Part shown: piece after piece, positions 1-7,798 of the stretch
Layout: each line of letters begins with the position of its first letter
Position numbering within the stretch: position 1 is the stretch's first letter
Origin: Streptomyces sp. STR69
GTDB taxonomy: Bacteria; Actinomycetota; Actinomycetes; Streptomycetales; Streptomycetaceae
Direction: 5' to 3'
Length of the DNA stretch: 64,000 nt
Assembly (NCBI RefSeq): GCF_024519455.1
Contig: NZ_JALJRY010000006.1
Coordinates: forward strand, 151,815 to 215,814
Position numbers and translations under genes: made by a program
Notes under the pieces: model-generated
The model's input: only the letters and a program-made list of their open reading frames with translations
Databases searched by the model: none
What the model was told of the DNA's origin: nothing

Positions 1-355
1 GGGGCTCGTCGCCCTTCGCCTGGGTGGAGTTCTCGGTGCACTGCTGGTTCTGCGGCGCGGAGAGGATCGGCACGTCCTGGGCGACGGTGACCGGCACGAC
101 GCCGACCAGCGAGGCCAGGTTCGCCTTGGCCGGCAGGCCGATGCAGGGCTTGTTCAGCGAGCCCTGGATGAGCGCCATCTGCGGGCTCATGTTGCCGTAC
201 GTGGCCTGGTTGCCGTAGACCTGCTCGGCGCCGTTGCCATTCGTCGTGGTGACGCCGTTGTCGTTACCGATCGCCATCGCCGGGGCGGCGACGGCAGCCG
301 AGGCTCCGACGACGGAAGCGGCGACAGCCGCAGCAGCCATAACCTTCTTGATCAC
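1..355 (-). CDS. rdlB: Rodlin (partial, C-terminus beyond the left edge)
   Basis: Rodlins are small secreted proteins that organise chaplin fibrils into the rodlet layer of aerial hyphae and spores. The reading frame runs leftward from a GTG at 355 and leaves the window before its stop. It starts with a Sec-type signal (IKK, then an Ala/Val-rich core ending AMA) and continues with the rodlin hallmarks [33 protein letters not shown] and QNQQC. It is the divergent partner of the rodlin at 546-962 and close to it in sequence. An ATG at 360 is followed by a stop codon, so GTG 355 is the usable start. The rdlB name rests on remembered S. coelicolor gene order. Confidence 0.9.
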   Translation of the reverse strand, partial: MIKKVMAAAAVAASVVGASAAVAAPAMAIGNDNGVTTTNGNGAEQVYGNQATYGNMSPQMALIQGSLNKPCIGLPAKANLASLVGVVPVTVAQDVPILSAPQNQQCTENSTQAKGDEP

Positions 356-400
356 TTCATGATCCCTTCTGGAGTAACCCCGTCCACCGGAGCGACCTGA

Positions 401-428
401 ACAACTGGCACCGGGCCGCATGGTTGCT
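401..428 (-). promoter_or_regulatory. Candidate BldN-type promoter of the leftward rodlin
   Basis: On the minus strand AGCAAC (428-423) is followed after exactly 16 bases by AGTTGT (406-401). This is a weak version of the BldN sigma consensus (CGTAAC, 16 bp, CGTTGA). The predicted start of transcription lies about 40 bases before the GTG at 355. The identical spacing at three other coat genes here supports it, but the match by itself is modest. Confidence 0.4.
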
Positions 429-473
429 CCGATTCACTCCAATGGCCCAGATGAATCCAACCGGGTGAAGACA

Positions 474-501
474 CGCAACCATTCCGGCCCACCCCGGTTG
501 A
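474..501 (+). promoter_or_regulatory. Candidate BldN-type promoter of rdlA
   Basis: CGCAAC at 474-479 and GGTTGA at 496-501 are separated by exactly 16 bases. Each matches the BldN sigma consensus (CGTAAC / CGTTGA) at five of six positions. The expected transcript start is about 38 bases upstream of the ATG at 546. BldN is known to drive rodlin and chaplin genes; its use here is inferred from sequence. Confidence 0.6.
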
Positions 502-545
502 TCGGGGAGCAGGAATTGTGTCTCTGCCAGGAAAGGACCGCAGAA

Positions 546-962
546 ATGCTCAAGAAGGCAATGGCTGCGACGGCTGTCGCGGCTTCCGTCGTCGGCGTCT
601 CGGCGACGGCCGCCCCGCAGGCGCTGGCCATCGGCAACGACAATGGCGTCACCACGGTCAACGGGAACGGTGCCGAGCAGGTCTACGGCAACGCCAAGAC
701 CACCGGCGACATGAGCCCCCAGCTCTCGCTCGCCCAGGGTGACCTGAACAAGCTGTGCCTCGGTGTCCCGGTCAAGGCCAACGCGGCCTCGCTCGTGGGC
801 GTCCTCGTGCCGGTCACCGTCCTCCAGGACGTGCCGATCCTGTCGGCCGAGCAGAACCAGCAGTGCGCCGAGAACTCCACCCAGGCCAAGGGTGACGAGC
901 CGCTGTCGCACATCGCGGACAACATCCCGGTGCTGTCGGGCAACGGCGCCATCGGCAGCTGA
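546..962 (+). CDS. rdlA: Rodlin RdlA
   Basis: A 138-residue secreted rodlin. An N-terminal signal (MLKK, then an Ala/Val-rich core ending ALA) precedes the mature part with [47 protein letters not shown] and a short Gly/Ser tail. Family members form 10-nm fibrils outside aerial hyphae together with chaplins. The start is the ATG at 546 with an AGGAAAGGA Shine-Dalgarno just upstream. It is divergent from the rodlin at the left edge, sharing a 190-bp intergenic region with outward candidate BldN promoters, and is closed by a strong hairpin at 985. Two Cys residues remain in the mature part. Confidence 0.93.
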   Translation: MLKKAMAATAVAASVVGVSATAAPQALAIGNDNGVTTVNGNGAEQVYGNAKTTGDMSPQLSLAQGDLNKLCLGVPVKANAASLVGVLVPVTVLQDVPILSAEQNQQCAENSTQAKGDEPLSHIADNIPVLSGNGAIGS

Positions 963-984
963 TCGTCCGTCAATGAAGCGGCCA

Positions 985-1028
985 GGGCGGCCCGTACGGG
1001 AATTTCCGTACGGGCCGCCCTCGGCGTT
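985..1028 (+). terminator. Intrinsic terminator of rdlA
   Basis: A 15-16 bp near-perfect stem (GGGCGGCCCGTACGG at 985-999, complementary arm ending at 1020) with an AATT-containing loop, followed by a T-rich tract near 1027. It starts 23 bases after the rdlA stop. Confidence 0.85.
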
Positions 1029-1263
1029 TTCCGAAGTTGTCTTCCCGCTGCCTTGCCTTGAAGAGAAGCGTTTCTGCGTCGGTGCGGCCATCGCGTCAAT
1101 TAAGTGCCGACGATCGAGTGAATTGTCAGGTGACACGCGTTCTTCAGTTTCTTCCTGTGTCTATCCCTCGTTTCACAGGCTGCAGGTCATGGTGCGAGCC
1201 GCCCAAGCTGTGCTCGCTCGGTTTCGGCCGTCATAGGGCATGACCGCAGAGAAGGGAACGTTC

Positions 1264-1491
1264 ATGAAGAAGAGCGCTGCTGTTGTCGCTGGTGCGATCA
1301 TGGCTCTCGGTATGGCCGCCCCGGCCTTCGCCGACGCGGGTGCCGAGGGTGCCGCCGTCGGTTCGCCGGGTGTCCTCTCGGGCAACGTGGTCCAGGTTCC
1401 CGTGCACATCCCCGTCAACGTGTGCGGCAACTCGATCGACGTGATCGGCCTGCTGAACCCGGCGTTCGGCAACACCTGCGTCAACGACTGA
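1264..1491 (+). CDS. chpD: Short chaplin (ChpD-like)
   Basis: A 75-residue secreted amyloid-forming chaplin. The signal peptide (MKKSAAVVAG ... APAFA, cleavage near residue 23) is followed by a single chaplin domain with SPGVLSGNVVQVPVHIPVN, CGNSIDVIGLLNPAFGN and the paired Cys (CGN...NTC) that form the conserved disulphide. Short chaplins assemble at the air-water interface and coat aerial hyphae. ATG 1264 has a GAAGGGAA Shine-Dalgarno; an in-frame ATG at 1240 lies before that site and would prepend eight residues to the signal. The ChpD name follows its place between rdlA and the long chaplin. No BldN-like promoter with a 16-bp spacer was found upstream. Confidence 0.92.
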   Translation: MKKSAAVVAGAIMALGMAAPAFADAGAEGAAVGSPGVLSGNVVQVPVHIPVNVCGNSIDVIGLLNPAFGNTCVND

Positions 1492-1526
1492 CGACGTAAC
1501 GCACCAGCCGTTCCGGCTGTGTCACG

Positions 1527-1568
1527 GCCGGCCTTGGACACTTTCCTGTTCCAAGGCCGGCTTTTTTT
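1527..1568 (+). terminator. Intrinsic terminator between short and long chaplin genes
   Basis: A perfect 12-bp stem (GCCGGCCTTGGA at 1527-1538, complement at 1550-1561) is followed by seven T residues at 1562-1568. Only 30 bases separate the T-run from the TTG start of the next gene, so the long chaplin is either expressed by read-through or from a promoter overlapping this hairpin. Confidence 0.85.
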
Positions 1569-1598
1569 CCCACTTCTTCAAGCAGGAAGACAACGAGA

Positions 1599-2588
1599 TT
1601 GCGACAGACCCTGGGTAAGGGAATGGTCGCGGCTGCCGCCGCGACAAGCATTCTGTCCCTGTGCGGCAGCCCCGCCATGGCCGAGACGTACACGGCCGGC
1701 GCTGCCAAGGATTCGCCGGGCGTCCTGTCCGGCAACAGCCTCTCTGTCCCGGTCGACGCGCCGGTCAACGCCTGCGGCAACTCCGTCGACGGCGTGTCCG
1801 GGCTCAACCCGACCTTCGGCAACTCCTGCGCCGGCGGCAAGGAATCGCACCGGCACAGTGAGCACACCGGACACCACCGGTGGGCCGAGCAGGCCTACGA
1901 CGACTCCGACGACTCGGGCTACGGCTCCGGGGACGACTCGGGGTACGGCTCCGGCGATGATTCGGGTTACGGCTACGGCGAGCACTCCGGCCACGGCTAC
2001 GGTGACCACTCGGGTTACGGCTCGGGCGATCACTCGGGCTATGGCTCGGGAGACCACTCGGGCTACGGCTCCGGTGACTCGGGCCACGGCAAGCCGGAGG
2101 ACTGCGAGGAGACGCCACCCCCTCCGCATGGCGGTGACCATCACACGCCTCCGCCTACGGGTGGGGATCACCACACGCCGCCTCCTACTGGCGGTGACCA
2201 CCACACACCTCCGCCTACCGGTGGGGATCACCACACCCCTCCGCCCACTGGCGGTGACCACCACACCCCGCCCCCGACCGGCGGGAACCACACCCCTCCG
2301 CCCACGGGTGGGGATCACCACACCCCGCCCCCGACCGGCGGCAGCCACACGCCTCCGCCCACTGGCGGCGACCACCACACCCCGCCCCCCACGGGTGGAA
2401 ACCACACCCCGCCTCCGCAAGGCGGCGACCACACCCCGCCGCCTCCGCACGGTGGGAGCCACACCCCGCCGCCCGTTCTGGCGCACACCGGCAGTGAGGC
2501 CATGTTGGCCACTTCCGCCGTCAGCGCCGCGTTGATCGCGGGTGGCACGATCCTCTACCGACGAGGCCGGGCAGCGACCCGTAGGTAA
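1599..2588 (+). CDS. chpA: Long chaplin with sortase signal and His/Pro-rich repeats (ChpA-like)
   Basis: A 329-residue cell-wall-anchored chaplin. The signal peptide (about residues 1-28) is followed by one chaplin domain (SPGVLSGNSLSVPVDAPVN ... NPTFGNSC, about residues 38-77). Then come a Gly/Ser/Tyr/Asp repeat tract (residues 105-164), an HTPPPTGGD-type repeat tract (172-292), the sorting motif LAHTG at 294-298, a hydrophobic helix and an Arg-rich tail. Long chaplins are linked to peptidoglycan by sortase and help anchor short chaplins. The start is TTG 1599 with AGGAAG about nine bases upstream. S. coelicolor long chaplins are usually described with two chaplin domains; here only one is seen. 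The name rests on position beside chpD and the rodlins. Confidence 0.85.
   Translation: MRQTLGKGMVAAAAATSILSLCGSPAMAETYTAGAAKDSPGVLSGNSLSVPVDAPVNACGNSVDGVSGLNPTFGNSCAGGKESHRHSEHTGHHRWAEQAYDDSDDSGYGSGDDSGYGSGDDSGYGYGEHSGHGYGDHSGYGSGDHSGYGSGDHSGYGSGDSGHGKPEDCEETPPPPHGGDHHTPPPTGGDHHTPPPTGGDHHTPPPTGGDHHTPPPTGGDHHTPPPTGGNHTPPPTGGDHHTPPPTGGSHTPPPTGGDHHTPPPTGGNHTPPPQGGDHTPPPPHGGSHTPPPVLAHTGSEAMLATSAVSAALIAGGTILYRRGRAATRR
1911..2090 (+). repeat. In-frame GYGSGDDS-type tandem repeats
   Basis: About seven tandem units of eight codons (consensus DSGYGSGD, with variants EHSGHGYG and DHSGYGSG) inside the long chaplin. They encode a flexible, Tyr- and Asp/His-rich stretch between the chaplin domain and the Pro-rich wall spacer. 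Confidence 0.8.
2112..2475 (+). repeat. In-frame HTPPPTGGDH tandem repeats
   Basis: Around a dozen near-identical units of 9-10 codons (consensus GGDHHTPPPT) form the wall-spanning spacer of the long chaplin. Units differ mostly at third codon positions and in the number of His (HH, NH or SH). Such tracts often vary in length between strains through slippage; that is an inference here. Confidence 0.85.
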
Positions 2589-2596
2589 TGCGCACG

Positions 2597-2626
2597 GGGT
2601 GCCGGACGTCACCGCCCGGCACACCC
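2597..2626. terminator. Hairpin between convergent genes
   Basis: GGGTGCCGG at 2597-2605 pairs with the arm at 2616-2626, with one bulged base. It sits between the convergent stops of the long chaplin (2588) and the FAD oxidoreductase (2643). There is no T-run, so it is only a plausible two-way terminator. Confidence 0.45.
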
Positions 2627-2642
2627 GCGCCGCACTACGCGG

Positions 2643-3899
2643 TCAGCGTCGTACGAAATCCAGTGCGCCGCGCCGCCCCGGCGCCGGGATCATCCCGCCG
2701 CGCGGCTCCGAGTTCAGCCGGCGCCGGACTCCCCGGACCAGCGCGCCCGCCGTGAACGTGGCGCCGTGCACGAAGCGCATCGCCGGGCCGAAGCCCGAGG
2801 CCGTCAGCAGACCCGCCATGAAGAGGCCCGGGAGCGAGGACTCGAAGTCCCGGCCGACCTCCGGGGAACCGTCTCCCACCGTGGCCAGTGATCCCCGCAA
2901 CTCGCTTGAGAGCAGCCCGAGTCGGCCGGTCGTCGCCTTGAACCCCGTGGCCGCGATGACGTGTTCGGTCTCCAGGGAGCGTGTCCCGCCCGCTCCGCTC
3001 ACCGTCTCCAGGCGTACCCCGCCGGGCACCAGGTCGGCCGCCGCGACCTCGTGGCCGAGCAGTACCTCCACCGCCGGTTCGAACCGGTCCCGCACCCACC
3101 AAGCACCGGCCGGACCAAGGGCGTTGGCTGCGATCCTGGCCCGGGTCGACTCCGGGAGACGGCGGAAGAGGTCGGGGCGTTCGGCGTAGAACCAGTTGCG
3201 CCAGCCGGGGCCCAGGCCGCTGTGCGGGGAGCGGGCCTCCTGCCACCACGGGCGCTCCCAGGCCGGCGGTACGTCGTTCCAGTACAGCTCGTCAGCGCGC
3301 GCCAACACCCTTACCCGCGTGCCCTGTTCGGCGAGCAGGGCGGCCGTCTCCAGCGCCGCCTGGCCGCCGCCGATCACTGTGACGTCCTTGTCGCGGAAGT
3401 CGTCCAGCGCGCTGTGGTGGCTGCTGTGCGAGACGAGGGAACGGCTCAACCCCCGTAGCGCGGACGGGATTTCGACGAACGGCATGACACCGACCGCGAG
3501 GGCGACGGTCCGGGCGTGCAGCACCGTGCCGTCGTCCGTCACCGCCTCGAAGCCGCCGGGCACCGGTGCGATCCGTTCCACGGTCCGCTCGTCCACCTCG
3601 GGCACGGCGTTGCGGGCGAACCACAGTCCGTACGAGGCGAACATCTCGACCGGGATCGGCTCGCCGTGCCGGGACTCCACGCCCTGGGTCGCGCAGTACG
3701 CGTCGAGCGGCCAACGGCCTTCGGGATCGGACAGGTTGGAGGCCCAGGGTTCCGACTTGAGGAACATGCCCCGGGGCATGTGGTCGCGCCAGGACGCCAT
3801 GGGCCGGCCGAAGACGCGCAGGTTCAGCCCGGCAGCCGCGGCGTGGGACGCGATGGACAGGCCGTACGGGCCCGCGCCCACCACCAGCAGGTCGTACAT
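2643..3899 (-). CDS. FAD-dependent oxidoreductase (flavin monooxygenase-like)
   Basis: A 418-residue flavoprotein. The N-terminal Rossmann motif GAGPYGLSIASHA (about residues 8-20) binds FAD, and a second nucleotide motif, VIGGGQAALETAALL near residue 160, is typical of NAD(P)H binding. This resembles flavin monooxygenases and ornithine/lysine N-hydroxylase-type enzymes; the substrate cannot be read from sequence. The ATG at 3899 overlaps the stop of the upstream ATP-grasp gene by four bases (ATGA), so the two are probably translated together. It is the last gene of the polysaccharide locus and may modify a sugar or an attached amino acid, which is inference. The frame stays open upstream, but that extension is antisense-quality coding inside the neighbouring gene. 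Confidence 0.8.
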   Translation of the reverse strand: MYDLLVVGAGPYGLSIASHAAAAGLNLRVFGRPMASWRDHMPRGMFLKSEPWASNLSDPEGRWPLDAYCATQGVESRHGEPIPVEMFASYGLWFARNAVPEVDERTVERIAPVPGGFEAVTDDGTVLHARTVALAVGVMPFVEIPSALRGLSRSLVSHSSHHSALDDFRDKDVTVIGGGQAALETAALLAEQGTRVRVLARADELYWNDVPPAWERPWWQEARSPHSGLGPGWRNWFYAERPDLFRRLPESTRARIAANALGPAGAWWVRDRFEPAVEVLLGHEVAAADLVPGGVRLETVSGAGGTRSLETEHVIAATGFKATTGRLGLLSSELRGSLATVGDGSPEVGRDFESSLPGLFMAGLLTASGFGPAMRFVHGATFTAGALVRGVRRRLNSEPRGGMIPAPGRRGALDFVRR

Positions 3900-5206
3900 C
3901 AGCAACTGCTCGCTTTCTCGTCGTCGGTCAACTTGGTCAACTTGGTCAACTCGGCCTGTTCGGCGGGCTCGTCGAGCGGGCTCGTGCTCGACTGCCGCAC
4001 CACCCGCGTCGCCGCGCGCGGCGGCACCGGTCCGCCGCCCAGTCGCTCCCGCAGCTTGCGGAGCACATGCCCGGCCCACAGGCCCCACATCGCCCGGCCC
4101 GGTGCCCGGTCGTCCGGCGCGTACCAGGCCAGTTCGCGTCCGGCGGGGGCCGGCCGCAGCGCGCTGAGCGGCGCGTAGTTCTCCACCACGAACGAGCGCC
4201 CGGGGCGGGGCGCCCCGTCCGGCAGCGGACGGTGGGTCAGGTCCAGGTGCAGCGCGCGGACCACGTCGAGGCCCGCGCTGTCGGTGAAGAGCCGGAACTG
4301 TGCGCCGGGCCGCGGGTTGAAGTCGAGCAGGTGGTAGCGGCCGGTCGTGCCGCAGAGGCGGAAGTCCAGGTCGAAGATGCCGCGGTAGCCGAGTTCGGCG
4401 GTGAGACGTTCGGCGAGCGCCTGTACCTGGGAGTTGGGCGTCCAGCGGCCCACCGCCGTCAGGCCCGCACCGCGGGGCCAGGCCCGCTGCTTGCGGCCGG
4501 GGCCGCCGCCGCGCACGGCGCCGGTGCGATCGACGTAGCCGTGGAAGAACCAGTCGCGGTCGGGCCCCGGGGGCAGGAACGACTGCAGCAGCAGTCGGCT
4601 GCCCGCTTCCTCGGCGCGCAGATACAACTCGCGTGCCTCCTGCGCGCTGTGCACCACCACCGTGCTGCGCAGCCCGGTCCCGCACGGCACCAGCCAGGGC
4701 CGGCTCCACTTCGCGACCACCGGCAGCCCCAGTTGCCAGGCCGCGCTCGCGGCCTGCGCCGGGCTCTCCGGGATCAGCGTCACCGGGTGCGGGATGTCGG
4801 CGCTCGCGCACACGGCGGCCAGTTCGGCCTTGTCGGCGACCCGTTCGGCCAGTGCGCCGGGCTGCTGCGGCAGCAGGTAGGAGGGCGCGAGTTCGTCGCG
4901 CAGCCGGCCGACGGCGACGGCGCTCGCGTCGTCCATCGGGATCAGTACGGCGGGACGCGCGATCCGCGCGGCCACCCGGCGCAGCGTGACGGCGATCTCG
5001 GCCAGGGACGCGCCGGGCGCCGGCGGGGGGTGCATCTGGCAGACAAAGCGGGAGCTGCGTACGGGACTTCCGGCGGAATCGGCGACCACATGCACCTCCA
5101 CTCCCGCCCTGCCGAGCGAACGCACGGCCCCCAGCGTTCCGTGGTGAAAGGGATTCCGGTCGATCCGCAACAGAACTGCGGGGACACGGATGTCGAGCAG
5201 CGACAC
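3899..5206 (-). CDS. ATP-grasp carboxylate-amine ligase-like protein
   Basis: A 435-residue protein with the layout of ATP-grasp enzymes. A small N-terminal domain (VPAVLLRIDRNPFHHGTLGAV) precedes a grasp domain with PVVAKWSRPW, an acidic GIFDLDFRLC segment and LLDFNPRPGAQFRLF, the usual metal/ATP-binding Asp-x-Asn-x-Arg signature. ATP-grasp ligases join a carboxylate to an amine or thiol through an acyl phosphate; the substrate here is unknown. GTG 5206 is preferred over an upstream in-frame start at 5257 because GAAGGAAA lies about seven bases before it. It overlaps the FAD oxidoreductase start by ATGA, and it is divergent from the secreted hydrolase at 5347. Confidence 0.8.
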   Translation of the reverse strand: MSLLDIRVPAVLLRIDRNPFHHGTLGAVRSLGRAGVEVHVVADSAGSPVRSSRFVCQMHPPPAPGASLAEIAVTLRRVAARIARPAVLIPMDDASAVAVGRLRDELAPSYLLPQQPGALAERVADKAELAAVCASADIPHPVTLIPESPAQAASAAWQLGLPVVAKWSRPWLVPCGTGLRSTVVVHSAQEARELYLRAEEAGSRLLLQSFLPPGPDRDWFFHGYVDRTGAVRGGGPGRKQRAWPRGAGLTAVGRWTPNSQVQALAERLTAELGYRGIFDLDFRLCGTTGRYHLLDFNPRPGAQFRLFTDSAGLDVVRALHLDLTHRPLPDGAPRPGRSFVVENYAPLSALRPAPAGRELAWYAPDDRAPGRAMWGLWAGHVLRKLRERLGGGPVPPRAATRVVRQSSTSPLDEPAEQAELTKLTKLTDDEKASSC

Positions 5207-5346
5207 GGACTGTTTCCTTCGGTTCGGTTCACCCACGCGGGCGACAGGGACACTCAAAAGCCGTAACGGCGGTGGCGTAATTCATATTCGTATGACTGAG
5301 TGTCAAAAAGAGAAACGAGAACACGAGAGTGGAGAGAGGAGCAGGC

Positions 5347-6672
5347 ATGGCCCCACAGCAACGACGGTCCCGGACCGGACGACTGGCCTTCGTCGCGGCT
5401 ACGGTCGCCGCGTCGGCGGCACTGGCGTCGGGTCCCGGGTTCGCGGCGGGGGCGGAGGTGGCGCGGGCCACCGACCCGCCTGCTCCCGTGACCACCGCGC
5501 CCACGACCACCGTGCCCGCCACGCCTACGACCACCGCACCCGCGGTCGCCGTGCCCACGACCCCGGCCGTCGTCGCACCGGTGAAGACCCCCGAGCCGAA
5601 AGAGGCGCCGGCCTTCGGTGCCTTCCTCGACTCCGGTGCCCGTGGTGTGGCCCGGATGGCCGCGCTGAGCAGCTGGTTGGGCGGTGCCGAACTCCGCGTC
5701 GGCCACACCTACCTGCCCGGCAACCACTGGAGCGACATCGAGGGCGCCCCCGGTCTCCTCGACGTGTGGGCGGACTGGCGCACCGAGAAGACCGACCGGA
5801 TGCTCGTCCTCAACGTGCCCATGCAGGAGCACAACGAGGACGGGGTCTCCGACTGGCAGGTCCGGCGGCTGCTCCAGCTGGGCGCGGCCGGTCAGTTCGA
5901 TCAGCACTTCAAGGCTCTGGCCGAACGGCTGGTCGACCTGAAGGTGCCGGACACGGTGATCGTGCTCGGCTGGGAGATGAACGGCACCACGTACACCTCT
6001 CGCTGCGGGCCGGACCCGGAGGCCTGGAAGAAGTACTGGAACAGGATCGTCACCACGATGCGCTCGGTGCCGGGCCAGAAATTCCGGTTCGACTTCACTC
6101 CGAGCCGCGGTCGGGACGCCGTTCCCTGGACGCAGTGCTATCCGGGGGACGACACGGTCGACATCGTCGGAATGGATTCGTACGACCAGCCTTCCGGGCT
6201 GACGTTCGACGAGCAGGTGAAAGAGCCCTACGGACTCCAGGAACACGTGGACTTCGCCAAGTCCCACGGCAAGCCCATTTCCTATCCTGAATGGGGACTC
6301 TTCCGCAATGGCGACAACGCGGAGTACATGAAGCGGATGCTCGCCTGGATGGACGAGCACAAGCTGCTGTACAACACCGTGACCGACTACTGCCCGCACG
6401 GTGTGTGGCAGTGCTCCCAGAACCCGAAGTCGTCCAAGGTCTACCGTTCGGTCCTGTTCGGCCGCACGGAGGACCCGACCCCGGTCACTCCGGTGCCGAC
6501 CACACCCACGACACCCACGACCCCGGTCACCCCGGAGCCGCCCAAGCCGACCACGCCTCCCACCCCGACGCACCCGGCCAACTGCTCGCCCGTGGAACTC
6601 GGCGACTGGGTCGAGTACTGGCTCGGCGGGAAGCTGTGCGTGAAGTTCGACTGGTGGCAGCGCGACCGCTGA
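5347..6672 (+). CDS. Secreted GH26-like glycoside hydrolase (beta-mannanase type)
   Basis: A 441-residue exported enzyme and the only plus-strand gene inside the polysaccharide locus. A signal peptide is followed by a Thr/Pro/Ala-rich linker (about residues 35-80), a TIM-barrel catalytic domain, a second Thr/Pro linker (about 375-415) and a short C-terminal Cys-containing piece with two Trp. GWEMNG near residue 208 would hold the acid/base Glu and YPEWG near residue 313 the nucleophile Glu, as in GH26/GH-A clan enzymes. It could trim or release the polymer made by the neighbouring genes. ATG 5347 has GAGAGGAG upstream; a GTG at 5329 would place that site inside the gene. Confidence 0.8.
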   Translation: MAPQQRRSRTGRLAFVAATVAASAALASGPGFAAGAEVARATDPPAPVTTAPTTTVPATPTTTAPAVAVPTTPAVVAPVKTPEPKEAPAFGAFLDSGARGVARMAALSSWLGGAELRVGHTYLPGNHWSDIEGAPGLLDVWADWRTEKTDRMLVLNVPMQEHNEDGVSDWQVRRLLQLGAAGQFDQHFKALAERLVDLKVPDTVIVLGWEMNGTTYTSRCGPDPEAWKKYWNRIVTTMRSVPGQKFRFDFTPSRGRDAVPWTQCYPGDDTVDIVGMDSYDQPSGLTFDEQVKEPYGLQEHVDFAKSHGKPISYPEWGLFRNGDNAEYMKRMLAWMDEHKLLYNTVTDYCPHGVWQCSQNPKSSKVYRSVLFGRTEDPTPVTPVPTTPTTPTTPVTPEPPKPTTPPTPTHPANCSPVELGDWVEYWLGGKLCVKFDWWQRDR

Positions 6673-6694
6673 ACCAGAGGTGGCGGCGGGCCGC

Positions 6695-7798
6695 TCACGG
6701 TCCGTCGCCACCGCGTTCCCTCCACTTCCGCAGTATCGCCTTGCCCTGCCGGCGCGCGGCGACATCGCAGACGACCGCCGTCATCAGCGGCGCCGTGCGC
6801 CTCCGGGCCAGCAACAGCCGCTGGTTGAGCACCGGTTCGGGCCGCCAGTGGTGCTTGTACGGCTCGTTGCCGCGCAGCAGGCTGAGCGTGCCGGGCCCGT
6901 CGGTGCCGGTGTGCTCGGCGCACGCGTCGAGCAGCATCACCGCCACGTCCGCCTTCCGCTCCCGCAGCCGCGGATGCGCGCCGTAGAGATACCCGCCCGC
7001 GAGCCGCCGCGACAACAGCGTGAGGTCTACGGCGACCACGTCCTCGTCGAGCCGGAACTCGGTGACGACGGCGTCCCCGGAACGGACCATCGGCCCGACC
7101 GAGCGGACCAGGTGTTCGCAGAACCGGGTCTGGAGATGCTCGGACGTCACCTTCCGCCCCTGCCACTGGAGTTGATGCAGCTCCAGCAGCCGCCGCAGTG
7201 CTCCGTCCACCTCGTCGGGTCGTACGACAGTGCGCTCGACGCCGAGTGCGGTGAGCTTGCGGAGTTTGGCGCGGACGCGCTGGGCCTTGGAGGAGGGGAG
7301 ACGGGCGACCAGTTCGTCCATCGGTACGGCGGGGAGCTCCAGGCACAGCGAGTCGTGGACGCGGCGGCGGGGGCCGTGCCAGCGGTCGTAGACGCGCTCG
7401 ACCGCGCCGCCGGGCCGCACCTCGCGGAAGTCGATCAGCGCGGTGCGGGCGGCGGACGCGAGGGCCTCCGTCAGTGCGGCGACCGCCGGGTCGCCGTGGT
7501 CGTCGTCGAGCAGGACGTCGCCGTAGTCCGAGATCGCGCCGCCGAGCGGGACCAGCGAGGAGACCGGGCGGCGGACGAGCATCAGGGGTGCGGCGGCGAC
7601 GAGTTCGCGGCCGTCGCGCACAACGAGCAGGCGCAGTCGGCCCGTTCGGCCGTACGACAGCCACCAGGAGTGCAGCCAGGCGTGGCTCTGGAAGGGGGTC
7701 GCCGCGCCGCACTTCTGGTACAACCGGCCCCAGGATTGGGCCAGTTCGGCGAAGGCCTGGGCGTCGGTGACGAGTTCGGTCGAGTACACCGGTGTCAC
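6695..7798 (-). CDS. FemAB/CelD-type GNAT acyltransferase
   Basis: A 367-residue protein resembling the CelD/BcsL-type GNAT family seen in polysaccharide and cellulose loci. Supporting segments are an N-terminal FAELAQSWGRLYQKCG...PFQSHAWLHSWW, a central GAISDYGDVLLDDDH and a C-terminal GNAT-like part with DVVAVDLTLLSRRLAGGYLYG and GNEPYKHHW. Family members acylate sugars or attach amino-acid groups to glycans. GTG 7798 overlaps the stop of the Wzz-like gene by four bases (GTGA), which fixes the start and suggests coupled translation. Confidence 0.8.
   Translation of the reverse strand: MTPVYSTELVTDAQAFAELAQSWGRLYQKCGAATPFQSHAWLHSWWLSYGRTGRLRLLVVRDGRELVAAAPLMLVRRPVSSLVPLGGAISDYGDVLLDDDHGDPAVAALTEALASAARTALIDFREVRPGGAVERVYDRWHGPRRRVHDSLCLELPAVPMDELVARLPSSKAQRVRAKLRKLTALGVERTVVRPDEVDGALRRLLELHQLQWQGRKVTSEHLQTRFCEHLVRSVGPMVRSGDAVVTEFRLDEDVVAVDLTLLSRRLAGGYLYGAHPRLRERKADVAVMLLDACAEHTGTDGPGTLSLLRGNEPYKHHWRPEPVLNQRLLLARRRTAPLMTAVVCDVAARRQGKAILRKWRERGGDGP

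Noticed and set aside
24..218. Plus-strand frame at the left edge
   Set aside because: It is the antisense of the rodlin gene, whose motifs are clear on the minus strand.
1081..1263. BldN-type promoter for the chpD-like gene
   Set aside because: CGTTCT at 1138 and CGTTTC at 1169 were tested as -10 boxes, but no acceptable -35 stands 16 bases upstream of either.
2112..2475. Possible CRISPR-like array
   Set aside because: The units are contiguous, in frame and code for HTPPPTGGD repeats in the long chaplin; there are no unique spacers and no cas genes.
2643..4811. An extended 722-residue form of the FAD oxidoreductase
   Set aside because: The extra N-terminal part is Arg/Ala/Gly-rich shadow of the ATP-grasp gene. 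The ATG at 3899 has the proper Rossmann start and an ATGA overlap.
5254..6765. Minus-strand open frame opposite the GH26-like enzyme
   Set aside because: Antisense of a high-GC gene; the plus strand shows signal peptide and catalytic motifs.
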